Assembly: GCA_947489685.1 (NCBI GenBank)
Contig: CANLEM010000003.1
Span: forward strand, 124,001 to 188,000
DNA: 64,000 nucleotides
DNA from: an uncultured Aquimarina sp.
GTDB lineage: Bacteria > Bacteroidota > Bacteroidia > Flavobacteriales > Flavobacteriaceae
Direction: 5' to 3'
The notes under the pieces are model-generated. The model searched no databases. It worked only from the letters and a program-made list of their open reading frames with translations, and had not been told where the DNA came from. Made by a program: the position numbers and the translations under genes. How positions within the stretch are numbered: position 1 is the stretch's first letter; each line of letters begins with the position of its first letter. Shown here piece by piece: positions 9,478 to 19,191 of the stretch.

Positions 9478-10050
9478 TTGGAAGACTTAAAGAAAACAAT
9501 ACTATCTTATGCACAGGTAAGTGACTCTGATATGGAGTTTGGTCTTCAGTTTTATAAAAAACAAATCTTTAAAAAAGGAAGTTTTCTTTTACGGCCTGAT
9601 CAATACATTAATCACTTTTATTTTATGAAACAAGGGTGTGTTTCGTATTATACTATAGAGAATGGAACCACTCAGGTGATGGAGTTTTTTACCGAAGGAT
9701 ATTTTTTTACAGATTTGTATGCGTATATACAAGAGATTCCGTCACAATCATATCTCGAGGCGTTAGAAGATACCACCGTATATTCGATATCCAAGACAGA
9801 TGTACAAAAAGTATTTGATCACTCTCACCAATTAGAGCGTTTTGGAAGATTATCTATGCAAAGAACTTTTGTTATTAATTTTCAAAGAATTAATCAACTA
9901 CGTAATCTTACCAATCAGGAACGATATTTACAATTACTAAAAAAAAGGCCATCACTTTTTCAACGTGTACCTCAATATCTCATTGCATCATACCTCGGTG
10001 TAACCCCGGTAGGTCTTTCAAAAATTCGCAAAAGACTTAAAAGTAAATGA
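9478..10050 (+). CDS. Crp/Fnr family transcriptional regulator
   Basis: This 190-residue protein has a cyclic-nucleotide-binding-like N-terminal beta-roll (about residues 25-115; GSFLLRPDQYINHFYFMKQG) and a short C-terminal helix-turn-helix (YLIASYLGVTPVGLSKIRKRL, about 165-187). It resembles the short Bacteroidota Crp-like regulators. The start is a TTG codon at 9478, chosen because the family's N-terminal helix starts there and no upstream ATG is in frame. It could control either the divergent kinase or the acyl-CoA cluster that begins 183 bases downstream; the sequence does not decide. Confidence 0.85.
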   Translation: MEDLKKTILSYAQVSDSDMEFGLQFYKKQIFKKGSFLLRPDQYINHFYFMKQGCVSYYTIENGTTQVMEFFTEGYFFTDLYAYIQEIPSQSYLEALEDTTVYSISKTDVQKVFDHSHQLERFGRLSMQRTFVINFQRINQLRNLTNQERYLQLLKKRPSLFQRVPQYLIASYLGVTPVGLSKIRKRLKSK

Positions 10051-10233
10051 TCATCGAATTTTAAAAAATCTTTATAACAGAATGATTTTATGTAGGATAG
10101 GTGATTTTGCATAGAAATAAAAGTTAAGAGAAATCTAAAATTCTATATTTATTATACTAGTTTAATGAGAATCCGTTAAATATTCCCGAAATTTATTGTG
10201 TAATTAATAGCCAATTTCAAAAAATATTACCTT

Positions 10234-12051
10234 ATGGCCGATCAATATATAGATTTCGAAACTCTTAAGTATCTTTTGTATGATGTTCATCAACTAGAAG
10301 ATGTACTACAACAAGATCGCTTTGCAGATCATGATCAAGAATCTTTGGATATGTTTTTAAACTCTGTTAAAGAATTTTCAGACAGAGAACTATTCCCATA
10401 TATTAAAGAAATGGATGAGCAACCTGCTTACCATAAAGATGGTACTGTGATTGTTCATAAGCAAGTAGGAGTGATGATGAAAAAAGGTGGCGAAATGGGA
10501 CTTATTTCGGGAACCTTTGATTATGAAGCTGGGGGATTACAGTTGCCCCTGATGATGTATACAGCATCTGCCTTTATCCAAGATGCTGCAAATAATCATT
10601 TACCAGGTTATGTGGGACTTACTTTGGGTGCTGCAGAGCTGATTATTCATTTTGGAAATAAAGAACTTAATGAGACCTATGTGCCTAATATGTTATCTGG
10701 GCAATGGGGAGGCACGATGTGTCTTACAGAGCCGCAGGCAGGTAGCTCATTATCCGATGTGGTTACAAAAGCAATTCCGACGGATAATGGATATTATAAA
10801 ATGTCCGGACAAAAAATCTTTATCTCTGGTGGAGATCATCAATATGCTGATAATTTTGTGCACCTTGTTTTGGCTCGTATCGAAGGTGCCCCTGCTGGAA
10901 CAAAAGGTATCTCGTTATTTGTAGTGCCCAAAAAACGCCCTGATGGTAATGGGGGATTGGTTTCGAATGATGTGACTACGGTAGCTGATTTTCAGAAACT
11001 GGGACAACGCGGATATTGTACTACGCACTTAGGATTTGGAGATGCGGAGGATTGCCAAGGTTGGCTGGTTGGAGAAGCGCATCAAGGTTTAAAATACATG
11101 TTTTTGATGATGAACGGAGCGCGTATCGCAGTGGGTCGAGGTGCTGCAGCTATTGCTACGGCAGCGTATCAAGCATCTCTTCAATATGCAAAAGAACGAC
11201 CTCAGGGACGTAAATTAACCAGCGCCGGTAAAAAAGACTTAGATCAGGGACAAACTTTGATTATCAATCATCCAGATGTACGAAGAATGCTATTACTACA
11301 AAAAGTAGTAGCCGAAGGTTCGTTAAGTTTAGTCTTGTTAGCTTCAAAATATTATGATTTTAAAGAAACACTTAAAGATCCTGTCGAAAAAGAAAAATAT
11401 AGTTTGTTATTAGAGTTGATCATTCCTATGGTAAAAACATATCCATCGGATATGGGAGCACATGCGGTATCTAATGGATTGCAAATACTGGGAGGGTATG
11501 GCTTTTGTACAGATTTTATACTTCAACAATACCATAGAGATATTCGAATTTTCCCAATCTATGAAGGAACTACGGGGATCCAATCTCAGGATCTTTTGGG
11601 TAGAAAAATTGTTATGGGTAATGGGAAGGCGTTAGAGTATCTAACAAACGAAGTAATGCAAACGATTCAGAATGCATCTAAATATGATGACCTTAAAAAA
11701 TATGCAGGTGCCCTAGGAGAAAAGCTGAAACTGGCACAAAAAGTAATAGGTTTCTTAATAGGATTTGCCCAAAAAGGAGATTATGAGCGATTTTTGGCAG
11801 ATGCTACACCGTTTATGGAGTTCTTTAGTACCATAACCATGGGATGGATATGGCTAGATATGGCAACTCATGCAAAGAGTACTTTGGTGGTTGGGAAAAA
11901 GAAATATAGTGAAGACTTTTATGAGAGTAAGATTCATGCCATGAAATTTTTCTTTACTTATGAATTGCCAAAAACAAATGGCCTGGCAGAAATTTTAATG
12001 AACGAAGAAGTACTTACGATTGCAGGAGAGAAAGAAGTTTTCAATTCATAA
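10234..12051 (+). CDS. Acyl-CoA dehydrogenase (about 600-residue FadE-like type)
   Basis: This FAD enzyme oxidises acyl-CoA to 2-enoyl-CoA. At 605 residues it is longer than the common 380-residue type and has the extra C-terminal domain. FAD-binding segments include CLTEPQAGSSLSDV and QKIFISGGDH. The catalytic Glu is expected in FPIYEGTTGIQSQDLLGRK (about residues 433-451), and the flavin-contact region NGLQILGGYGF precedes it. It is the first gene of an 11-gene one-strand cluster and is followed 41 bases later by an SDR. Chain-length specificity cannot be read from the sequence. Confidence 0.92.
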   Translation: MADQYIDFETLKYLLYDVHQLEDVLQQDRFADHDQESLDMFLNSVKEFSDRELFPYIKEMDEQPAYHKDGTVIVHKQVGVMMKKGGEMGLISGTFDYEAGGLQLPLMMYTASAFIQDAANNHLPGYVGLTLGAAELIIHFGNKELNETYVPNMLSGQWGGTMCLTEPQAGSSLSDVVTKAIPTDNGYYKMSGQKIFISGGDHQYADNFVHLVLARIEGAPAGTKGISLFVVPKKRPDGNGGLVSNDVTTVADFQKLGQRGYCTTHLGFGDAEDCQGWLVGEAHQGLKYMFLMMNGARIAVGRGAAAIATAAYQASLQYAKERPQGRKLTSAGKKDLDQGQTLIINHPDVRRMLLLQKVVAEGSLSLVLLASKYYDFKETLKDPVEKEKYSLLLELIIPMVKTYPSDMGAHAVSNGLQILGGYGFCTDFILQQYHRDIRIFPIYEGTTGIQSQDLLGRKIVMGNGKALEYLTNEVMQTIQNASKYDDLKKYAGALGEKLKLAQKVIGFLIGFAQKGDYERFLADATPFMEFFSTITMGWIWLDMATHAKSTLVVGKKKYSEDFYESKIHAMKFFFTYELPKTNGLAEILMNEEVLTIAGEKEVFNS

Positions 12052-12092
12052 AATTAATAATCATTTTTATTATCAAACTTATTATTTAATAC

Positions 12093-12869
12093 ATGAGTAC
12101 TATAAAAGAAGCATTCAACCTTGAAGGAAAAGTCGCAATAATTACAGGATCAAGCAAAGGAATAGGAAAAGCTATTGCAAAAGGCCTCGCAGAACACGGA
12201 GCCAAAGTGGTCATTAGTAGTAGAAGTCAGGAAGCCGTAGATGAGGTTGTTGCAGAATTTAAAGCCATTGGCCTTGAAGCAGTTGGTATTGCATGTCATA
12301 TAGGAAAACATGAGCAACGAGAAAACCTTATTCAAAAAGTGATAACGCACTATGGTAAGATTGATATTTTAGTTAACAATGCGGCTATTAACCCTATTTA
12401 TGGCCCTATTGAAGATGCTGAAGAGGAAGTCTTTGATAAAATTATGGATGTAAATGTAAAAGCGCCATGGATGTTATCAAACTTAGTATTACCATCAATG
12501 AAAAAAGAAGGAAGTGGTAGCATTATTAATATAGCCTCGGTTGAAGCCATTCATCCAGGTGCTGGATTAGGATTGTATAGCACGAGTAAAGCAGCATTAT
12601 TAATGCTTACAAAAAATCAGGCAAAAGAGTGGGGACAATATGGTATACGTGCTAATGTATTATGTCCCGGGTTAATAAAAACCAAGTTTAGTGCAGCATT
12701 GTGGCAAAATGAAAAATTACTTCAAAAAATAGAAAAAACCTTACCTAGTTCAAGAATGGGAATGCCAGAAGAAATGGTGGGTATGGTATGTTTATTAGCC
12801 TCAGATGCCGGAGCATATATGACCGGTAGTGTATATAATGCAGACGGTGGATATCTAATTGCAGGTTAA
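12093..12869 (+). CDS. SDR family oxidoreductase (FabG-like)
   Basis: A 258-residue classical short-chain dehydrogenase. The cofactor loop is TGSSKGIGKAI (about residues 18-28), the structural motif NNAAI is near residue 95, and the catalytic YSTSK occurs around residue 160. The C-terminal NADGGYLIAG is typical of FabG-like members. It would interconvert a hydroxyl and a keto group, probably on an acyl-CoA, since it sits between two acyl-CoA dehydrogenase genes. Most like the clade related to mammalian DHRS4/peroxisomal reductases, judging by its context; the exact substrate is unknown. Confidence 0.88.
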   Translation: MSTIKEAFNLEGKVAIITGSSKGIGKAIAKGLAEHGAKVVISSRSQEAVDEVVAEFKAIGLEAVGIACHIGKHEQRENLIQKVITHYGKIDILVNNAAINPIYGPIEDAEEEVFDKIMDVNVKAPWMLSNLVLPSMKKEGSGSIINIASVEAIHPGAGLGLYSTSKAALLMLTKNQAKEWGQYGIRANVLCPGLIKTKFSAALWQNEKLLQKIEKTLPSSRMGMPEEMVGMVCLLASDAGAYMTGSVYNADGGYLIAG

Positions 12870-12916
12870 TTATAATACTGTAAAAACATTAATATGTTAC
12901 TTAATACATACGTAGA

Positions 12917-14140
12917 ATGAATTTTGATTATTCAGATAAAATAATATCCCTTCAAGAAAAGCTTAACAGTTTTTTTGAGGAACATATACTTCCTGTAGAA
13001 AAAGAGGTAAGTGCTTTTAATTATGATCCCAAAAATTTATGGAATCGTTGGCCAGGGATGGAAGACCTAAAAGAGAAAGCAAAGAAAGCCGGCCTATGGA
13101 ATCTTTTTCTTCCTAAAAACTATGGAGATTTAAGCCCAGGACTTACCAATTTAGAATATGCTCCTTTAGCCGAAATTATGGGCCGAGTATTATGGTCATC
13201 AGAGGTGTTTAATTGCAATGCTCCTGATACCGGTAATATGGAGGTATTGGCAAAATATGGATCCTCAGATCAGCAAAAACAATGGCTAGAACCTTTAATG
13301 AATGGAGAAATACGTTCTGCTTTTTTAATGACAGAACCCCAAGTAGCTTCTTCTGATGCTACCAATATTGAGACTTCAATTATAAGTGATGGAGACGATT
13401 ATGTGATCAATGGTCGTAAATGGTGGTCATCCGGTGGTATGGACCCACATTGTAAAATCGCTATTGTGATGGGAAAAACAGATCCCAATGCACATAGACA
13501 TCAACAACAAAGTATGATTTTGGTGCCTATGGATACACCTGGATTGAAAATCATACGTCCGTTATCTGTCTTTGGTTTTTATGATTCTCCAGAGGGGCAT
13601 GCAGAGATTGTATTGGATAATGTACGCGTACCTAAAGAAAATTTAATTCTGGGCGAAGGCAGAGGTTTCGAAATTGCTCAAGGACGTTTGGGACCAGGAC
13701 GTATTCATCATTGTATGCGTTTAATTGGTATGGCACAACGATCATTAGAACTTATGTCTGATCGTGCTTCAGAACGTATTGCATTTGGTAAAACGTTTAA
13801 AGATTTTAGTAGTATCCGACAAGAAATAGCACTTTCTAAATGTGAAATTGAACAAGCGAGATTGTTGACACTTTCTGCAGCCGATAAGATGGATAAAGAA
13901 GGTAATAAAACTTCAAAAGACCTTATCGCCATGATTAAAATCGTAGCTCCTAATATGGCACTAAGTGTAATAGATCGAGCAATGCAAATTCATGGAGGTA
14001 AAGGAGTTGGTCCGGATACGCCACTGGCACACTTTTTTGTAGCGGCAAGAATGCTTCGATTGGCCGATGGCCCAGATGAGGTACATATGTATCAATTAGG
14101 GAAAAGTGTGATCAACACCTATGCAAAGCAAAAAATATAA
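12917..14140 (+). CDS. Acyl-CoA dehydrogenase, ACAD10/ACAD11-like
   Basis: A 407-residue acyl-CoA dehydrogenase. It shows [16 protein letters not shown] (FAD/substrate loop), [11 protein letters not shown], and [20 protein letters not shown], which is the ACAD11-type version of the flavin contact region. The [20 protein letters not shown] helix is also typical of that subfamily. In animals this domain is fused to a kinase domain in ACAD10/ACAD11; here a kinase-like gene lies 58 bases downstream, so the two parts are separate but adjacent. The pairing suggests use of hydroxylated acyl-CoAs (see findings). Confidence 0.9.
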   Translation: MNFDYSDKIISLQEKLNSFFEEHILPVEKEVSAFNYDPKNLWNRWPGMEDLKEKAKKAGLWNLFLPKNYGDLSPGLTNLEYAPLAEIMGRVLWSSEVFNCNAPDTGNMEVLAKYGSSDQQKQWLEPLMNGEIRSAFLMTEPQVASSDATNIETSIISDGDDYVINGRKWWSSGGMDPHCKIAIVMGKTDPNAHRHQQQSMILVPMDTPGLKIIRPLSVFGFYDSPEGHAEIVLDNVRVPKENLILGEGRGFEIAQGRLGPGRIHHCMRLIGMAQRSLELMSDRASERIAFGKTFKDFSSIRQEIALSKCEIEQARLLTLSAADKMDKEGNKTSKDLIAMIKIVAPNMALSVIDRAMQIHGGKGVGPDTPLAHFFVAARMLRLADGPDEVHMYQLGKSVINTYAKQKI

Positions 14141-14198
14141 ATTATCGTCATACCAATGCTAGAGCAAATTATTGGTTAGCCTATTAAATTAGATAAAA

Positions 14199-15251
14199 AT
14201 GCAAAACGTACGCAAAGGCGAAGAATTAAATGAAAAAGCACTGAAGGCTTTTCTTGAGAAAGAAGGACTTATAGATAATCATCGCAGTGATTGGACAGTA
14301 ACACAATATACGCACGGTTACTCTAATCTTACTTATTTATTGCAAATTGAAAAAAAAGAATATGTACTACGTCGTCCGCCCTTTGGAGCTATAAAAAGAG
14401 GGCATGATATGGGACGTGAGTTTAAAGTACAATCAGGGATTTATACTTCTTTTCCTAAGGTGCCAAAGATGTATGCATATACCGATGATGAGCAAATTTT
14501 GGGCTGCCCTTTTTATATTATGGAAAAGGTAAATGGTATTATTCTTAATGTACATGAAGCCAAAAAAAGAAACATTGCTGCTTCGGATTTTAAAATTATC
14601 TCAGATTCATGGTTAGATACATTTGTAGAGTTACATAACATAGATTATAAAACTTCTGGATTATCTGATTTGGGCAAGCCAGAAGGTTACGTAGAAAGAC
14701 AAGTGTTGAATTGGGGGAAACAATATCTAAAAGCAGCGACCGAAGATGTACCAGCGGCAGATAAAGTAATGCGTTGGATGGAGGAGAATCAACCTAAAGA
14801 ATATAGGTATAGTTTGGTGCATAATGATTTTAAATATGATAATGTTGTTTTTAAAGATGATAGTTGGAAAGAAGTTAATGCTGTTCTCGATTGGGAAATG
14901 GCAACATTAGGTGATCCCTTGATGGATTTAGGAACCTCTCTAGGCTATTGGACTATGGCAAGCGATCATCCGTTTGTGCAACAGGGAATTCCTTCTCCCA
15001 CAATTATGGATGGTAATCCAAGTCGTAGTGAGATTGTAGAATCATATACAAAGAAAAGTGGGAGAGACGTTAATCATCTCGTGTTTTACTATGCTTTTGG
15101 TCTTTTTAAAATAGCAGTAATTGCACAGCAAATCTATTACAGATATAGTAAAGGACTTACAACAGATCCTCGTTTTGCACAACTTAATAAAGCAGCAGAG
15201 TTACTTTGTAATTTGGCATTACAGGCCATTCAAAATAAAAAAATAGATTGA
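14199..15251 (+). CDS. APH-fold phosphotransferase family protein, ACAD10/11 kinase-domain type
   Basis: This 350-residue protein has the aminoglycoside phosphotransferase/choline kinase fold. The catalytic loop is LVHNDFKYDNVVF (HxDxxxxN) and the metal-binding segment is LDWEMATLGDPLMDLG. The N-terminal lobe contains YVLRRPPFGAIKRGHDMGREF, which is characteristic of the kinase domain of ACAD10/11 and of bacterial homologues such as LvaA in Pseudomonas putida levulinate catabolism. It would phosphorylate a hydroxyl on a 4-hydroxyacyl-CoA so that phosphate can leave. True antibiotic kinases lack this context. It is cytoplasmic, directly after the matching dehydrogenase. Confidence 0.85.
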   Translation: MQNVRKGEELNEKALKAFLEKEGLIDNHRSDWTVTQYTHGYSNLTYLLQIEKKEYVLRRPPFGAIKRGHDMGREFKVQSGIYTSFPKVPKMYAYTDDEQILGCPFYIMEKVNGIILNVHEAKKRNIAASDFKIISDSWLDTFVELHNIDYKTSGLSDLGKPEGYVERQVLNWGKQYLKAATEDVPAADKVMRWMEENQPKEYRYSLVHNDFKYDNVVFKDDSWKEVNAVLDWEMATLGDPLMDLGTSLGYWTMASDHPFVQQGIPSPTIMDGNPSRSEIVESYTKKSGRDVNHLVFYYAFGLFKIAVIAQQIYYRYSKGLTTDPRFAQLNKAAELLCNLALQAIQNKKID

Positions 15252-15279
15252 TAATTACAGTATAGTCAAAAGAAGAAAA

Positions 15280-15915
15280 ATGGATTATTTGGCATCAACA
15301 TATTTTTTCGATTATGAGACAGAAGAGATTCAAGAACTTATAAAAGAATATAAAAACGATACGCTAACAGCAAAAGAAAAGGCAGTTCAATTATATATCA
15401 AAATTAGAGATAATTGGCGATATGACCCCTATAATATAAGTCTGCTTAAAGATGGGTATATAGCAAGTAGTATAGCCAAAAATACAAAAGGACACTGTGT
15501 TGATAAATCAATTCTTTTAATCGCGTGTTTACGGGGATTAGGAATTCCGGCCAGAATCCATTTGGCCAAAGTTAAAAACCATATAGGGGTAGAGCGATTA
15601 ACCGAAAAATTTGGAACTAATGAACTAACTCCTCATGGTATGGTAAATATATATCTCAATGGAAAATGGGTAAAGGTTTCTCCAGCATTTAATGCATCCC
15701 TATGCAAAAAGTGCAATGTAGCCCCATTGGATTTTGATGGTGAAAATGATTCTATATTTCAGGAATATAACAACGAGGGTAATGTGTTTATGGAGTATTT
15801 AGAAGATTATGGGCATTTTGAAGATTTACCTGTGGATTTTATTTTCAATAACATGAAAGAACATTATCCGCAGATTGTAGAAAAATATCAAGGTTTAGAT
15901 GCCATTCAATTATAA
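15280..15915 (+). CDS. Transglutaminase-like domain protein
   Basis: A 211-residue cytoplasmic protein with a transglutaminase-like (papain-fold) core. The probable nucleophile is Cys73 in NTKGHCVDKSILLIACLRG, the His is about residue 119 in TPHGMVNIYLNGKWVKVSP. The third residue, normally Asp, is not obvious: the strand reads VSPAFN. No signal peptide, which is unusual because many family members are exported. It lies 28 bases after the kinase-like gene and 40 bases before the DUF1330 gene, so it is part of the acyl-CoA operon, with an unknown role there. Confidence 0.75.
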   Translation: MDYLASTYFFDYETEEIQELIKEYKNDTLTAKEKAVQLYIKIRDNWRYDPYNISLLKDGYIASSIAKNTKGHCVDKSILLIACLRGLGIPARIHLAKVKNHIGVERLTEKFGTNELTPHGMVNIYLNGKWVKVSPAFNASLCKKCNVAPLDFDGENDSIFQEYNNEGNVFMEYLEDYGHFEDLPVDFIFNNMKEHYPQIVEKYQGLDAIQL

Positions 15916-15955
15916 GTGAAACAAGAATTAACTAAAGACATTTAAATACACACAA

Positions 15956-16342
15956 ATGAATACTACATATATAGGGGTTACACCAGAACAATTTCGGGAG
16001 TTCACGGCTTTAGAGATTGAAGGTCCTTTTCAGATGTTAAACTTACTGAAGTTTAAAGACAAAGTAGAAGAAACGGGTACTTCTGGTTCCGAAGCATATG
16101 CACAATATTTACAAGCGGTTGTACCTTTCTTTCAGGCTTCTGGAGCAAGTATTGTATATCACGGAAAACCTCTTTTAGGAGTTATTGGTCCACAAAATAC
16201 TTTAGAATGGGATAAGGTTTTGATTGTTGAATATGCTACTAAAGATAACTTTCTAAAGATGATAACCGCCGAGGGGTATCCCGGTAATCTACGAAGTAGA
16301 GCACTAGAAGATTCGAGATTAATTTTATGTACTTCAAAATAA
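15956..16342 (+). CDS. DUF1330 family protein
   Basis: A 128-residue cytoplasmic protein resembling DUF1330, a dimeric alpha-beta barrel family related to ferredoxin-like monooxygenases. Typical segments are FQMLNLLKFKDK near residue 25, YAQYLQAVVPFFQASGA, and WDKVLIVEYATKDNFLKMI. The C-terminal RSRALEDSRLILCTSK is also familiar. It is set 10 bases ahead of the next SDR gene, so it is co-transcribed with it. Function in the family is unknown; in this cluster it may bind or isomerise a pathway intermediate, which is a guess. Confidence 0.75.
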   Translation: MNTTYIGVTPEQFREFTALEIEGPFQMLNLLKFKDKVEETGTSGSEAYAQYLQAVVPFFQASGASIVYHGKPLLGVIGPQNTLEWDKVLIVEYATKDNFLKMITAEGYPGNLRSRALEDSRLILCTSK

Positions 16343-16352
16343 AACCATCGAT

Positions 16353-17108
16353 ATGCAAGTAAAAGATAAAATAGTAATTGTTACTGGAGCGGGATCCGGG
16401 ATTGGAGCTGCGACTGCGAAGCATTTTGCAACTCATAATGCCAAAGTAGTGGTCTCTGACATCAAAGAAGAAAAAGCTCAAAAAATAGCTGATGCAATTA
16501 ACCAAAACGGGGGCGAAGCAATAGTCATTACCGCCAATGTGGCAAAATTTGAAGATGTAGAGCAATTGATCAATAAAACAGTTGCACAATATGGTAGGGT
16601 AGATATAATGGTGAATAACGCTGGGATTGGTCCCAGACACATGGCAAGAACTGCAGAGTATACCTTTGAAGATTGGGATAATGTTATTGCAGTAAACCAA
16701 ACGGGTGTTTTTTATTGTATGAAAATGGCACTGCAGCAAATGGTAAAACAAGGAGGGGGAAATATTGTAAATATAGCCTCTCTTGCAGGCTTAAAAGCTT
16801 CATTAAACAATTTGTCATACAGCGCTAGTAAATTTGCTGTTGTCGGAATGACCAAATCGGCTGCGCTGGAATATGCGACCAAAAATATAAGAATTAATGC
16901 CGTTTGTCCGGGATATACCGAATCTGCATTATTAGACAAGTTATTATCAGTACGACCGGATATGGATCAGCGATTAAAAAGTGTGATTCCTATGAAACGT
17001 TATGGACTAGCAGACGAAATAGCCGAAGCCGTAGTATGGCTAGCTTCAGATAGCACAAAATTTATTACAGGTCAAACCATTACTCTTGATGGTGGAACTT
17101 CATTATAA
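16353..17108 (+). CDS. SDR family oxidoreductase
   Basis: This 251-residue classical SDR has TGAGSGIGAAT (cofactor loop, about residues 11-21), NNAGIG near residue 90, and the catalytic pair in YSASKFAVVG around residue 155. The end ITGQTITLDGGTSL is standard. An NAD preference is suggested by the Asp in VVVSDIKEEKA after the second strand. It is the second of three SDRs in this cluster, which suggests that different oxidation states or chain positions are handled by different members. Substrate unknown. Confidence 0.88.
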   Translation: MQVKDKIVIVTGAGSGIGAATAKHFATHNAKVVVSDIKEEKAQKIADAINQNGGEAIVITANVAKFEDVEQLINKTVAQYGRVDIMVNNAGIGPRHMARTAEYTFEDWDNVIAVNQTGVFYCMKMALQQMVKQGGGNIVNIASLAGLKASLNNLSYSASKFAVVGMTKSAALEYATKNIRINAVCPGYTESALLDKLLSVRPDMDQRLKSVIPMKRYGLADEIAEAVVWLASDSTKFITGQTITLDGGTSL

Positions 17109-17139
17109 TACAATAAAAACTATATCATACACACATACC

Positions 17140-18147
17140 ATGAACAATAAACAATTAATTTTTAAAAAACGCCCTACAGGACTTCCTCAAGAAGATACAT
17201 GGGAGCTACAAACAAACCCAATTCCCGAACTTAAAGAAGGCGAAGTGTTGATACAACAACATTATATCTCTCTGGATCCGGCAATGCGGGGGTGGATGAA
17301 TGAAGGGAAATCATATATAGAACCCGTACAAATAGATGATGTGATGCGCGCAGGATCTGTAGGTACAGTGATCAAGGCCAATAATCACCCAAAGTATAAA
17401 GAAGGAGATTGTCTAACCGGTTGGGGAGGAGTACAACAATACTCGGTTACCGACGGAAGTAACTGGTATCAGGTGGATCCAAAATTGGCACCTCTGCCTA
17501 TGTATATAGGTACGTTAGGAATGCCAGGAATGACGGCTTATTTCGGAATATTAGAAGTTGGTAAAATCAAAGAAGGCGATGTTGTTTTGGTATCTGGTGC
17601 AGCTGGAGCAGTTGGTAGTATAGTAGGACAAATAGCCAAGATTAAAGGCTGTAAAGTTATTGGTATTGCCGGTGGAGCAGACAAATGTAAATACATAGTT
17701 GATCATCTTGGTTTTGATGGAGCTATCGACTATAAGTCCGAGAATATTCATGCTGGTTTAAAACGAGAATGCCCTAAAGGTATAGATGTGTATTTTGATA
17801 ATGTAGGAGGAGAAATTTTGGATGCAGCATTGGCACGATTACGAATGCACGCCCGAATTGTGATTTGTGGAGCAATCTCGCAATACAATAATAAAGTAGC
17901 TATCAAAGGTCCAAGCAATTACCTGTCGTTATTAGTAAATCGTGCGAGTATGCAAGGGATGGTAGTAATGGATTATGCCAAGGATTATGGTAAAGCCGCT
18001 ATGGAAATGGGCGGATGGATGGCCCAAGGAAAATTAAAAAGTAAAGAAGATATCTATGAAGGTATTGAGAATTTTCATGAAACCTTTTTACGATTATTTT
18101 CTGGAGATAAAATGGGTAAACTAGTATTAAAAGTAATCGAAGAGTAG
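17140..18147 (+). CDS. MDR family NADP-dependent oxidoreductase (prostaglandin reductase/CurA-like)
   Basis: A medium-chain reductase of the zinc-free PTGR/leukotriene B4 dehydrogenase type, which reduces the double bond of enones. Visible signatures are YISLDPAMRGWMNE, GTLGMPGMTAYFG and the cofactor loop VSGAAGAVGSIVGQIAK, followed by GIAGGADKCKY. I chose the ATG at 17140 (335 residues, MNNKQLIFKKRP). The frame is open from 17086, but that start would overlap the preceding SDR and add a non-family extension. It lies 8 bases before the next oxidoreductase gene. Confidence 0.88.
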   Translation: MNNKQLIFKKRPTGLPQEDTWELQTNPIPELKEGEVLIQQHYISLDPAMRGWMNEGKSYIEPVQIDDVMRAGSVGTVIKANNHPKYKEGDCLTGWGGVQQYSVTDGSNWYQVDPKLAPLPMYIGTLGMPGMTAYFGILEVGKIKEGDVVLVSGAAGAVGSIVGQIAKIKGCKVIGIAGGADKCKYIVDHLGFDGAIDYKSENIHAGLKRECPKGIDVYFDNVGGEILDAALARLRMHARIVICGAISQYNNKVAIKGPSNYLSLLVNRASMQGMVVMDYAKDYGKAAMEMGGWMAQGKLKSKEDIYEGIENFHETFLRLFSGDKMGKLVLKVIEE

Positions 18148-18155
18148 TAGCACAT

Positions 18156-19133
18156 ATGAAAGCAGTAGTTTGTAAACAATTTGGCCCTCCTTCGAGCCTT
18201 GTATTGGAAGAGGTAGAAAGTCCAAAAATCAAAGATACCGAAGTGTTGGTAGAGGTAAAAGCTTGCGGAGTAAATTTTCCGGATACGTTAATCATACAAG
18301 GATTATATCAATTTAAACCTCAATTACCTTTTACACCGGGTAGTGATATTGCAGGAGTGGTTAAAGAAGTCGGCGCAAACATTAAACATGTTAAACCAGG
18401 AGATGAAGTATTTGGATTTGTAATGCATGGCGGCTATGCCGAAGAAGTGGTAGTGCCTGGTAATGCATGTTTTATAAAACCTCCAATGATGGAATTTCCT
18501 GTGGCGGCATCTTTCATGATGGCTTATGGTACATCGTATCATGCTTTAAAAGATAGAGGACAATTGCAAGAAGGAGAAACACTTTTAGTTTTGGGAGCCT
18601 CTGGTGGAGTAGGACTGGCTGCAGTAGAGTTAGGAAAATTGATGGGTGCCAAGGTGATTGCCGCTGCGTCTTCAGATGCTAAATTGGCCTTATGCAAAGA
18701 GTATGGAGCAGATGAGGTTATTAATTATTCGACCGAAGATTTAAAATCCAGAATAAAAGAGCTTACCGATGGTAAAGGAGTAGACGTGGTCTATGATCCT
18801 GTTGGAGGCAATTATTCTGAACCAGCTATTCGAGGAATGGCTTGGGAAGGAAGATATTTGGTAGTTGGTTTTGCCGCAGGAGATATCCCAAAAATCCCAC
18901 TAAATCTAGCCTTATTAAAAGGAAGCGCAATTGTAGGAGTGTTTTGGGGTAGTTTTGCAATGAAAACTCCTAAAAAGAATATGCAAAATACAATGGAGTT
19001 AATGCAATGGTACGCTACAGGGAAATTAAAACCGCATATCCATAAAATCTATCCGCTAAACGAAGCTTCTAGTGCTTTAGAGGATATGATGAATCGACAA
19101 GTAAAAGGAAAGGCTGTTATAAAATGCTCTTAA
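18156..19133 (+). CDS. NADPH:quinone oxidoreductase-like MDR protein
   Basis: This 325-residue protein belongs to the zinc-free quinone oxidoreductase (QOR) branch of the medium-chain dehydrogenases. It contains ACGVNFPDTLIIQG, PGSDIAGVVKEVG and the Rossmann loop LVLGASGGVGLAAVELGK, plus VYDPVGGNYSEPAIRGMAW. Family members reduce quinones or enoyl substrates with NADPH. It starts 8 bases after the previous gene and is followed after 58 bases by a FabG-like SDR, so it shares the operon. In acyl-CoA clusters such proteins may act as enoyl-CoA reductases, but that is inference. Confidence 0.88.
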   Translation: MKAVVCKQFGPPSSLVLEEVESPKIKDTEVLVEVKACGVNFPDTLIIQGLYQFKPQLPFTPGSDIAGVVKEVGANIKHVKPGDEVFGFVMHGGYAEEVVVPGNACFIKPPMMEFPVAASFMMAYGTSYHALKDRGQLQEGETLLVLGASGGVGLAAVELGKLMGAKVIAAASSDAKLALCKEYGADEVINYSTEDLKSRIKELTDGKGVDVVYDPVGGNYSEPAIRGMAWEGRYLVVGFAAGDIPKIPLNLALLKGSAIVGVFWGSFAMKTPKKNMQNTMELMQWYATGKLKPHIHKIYPLNEASSALEDMMNRQVKGKAVIKCS

Positions 19134-19191
19134 GTTTATTTAGAAAAAGAAAAGAAGATTTAAACTGTACAAAACATAAGAAACTAAGGTT

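Noticed and set aside
14199..15251. An aminoglycoside resistance kinase
   Set aside because: The HxDxxxxN fold is shared, but the RRPPFGAIKRGHDM signature and the acyl-CoA context identify the ACAD10/11-type kinase.
16239..16751. A 170-codon minus-strand open frame across the DUF1330 and SDR genes
   Set aside because: Its sequence is low in complexity (many Cys, Tyr and Phe runs) and it overlaps two real plus-strand genes; it is a shadow of their codon usage.
17086..17139. The upstream ATG for the PTGR-like gene
   Set aside because: It would overlap the preceding SDR gene and add 18 residues not found in the family; the ATG at 17140 gives the standard start.
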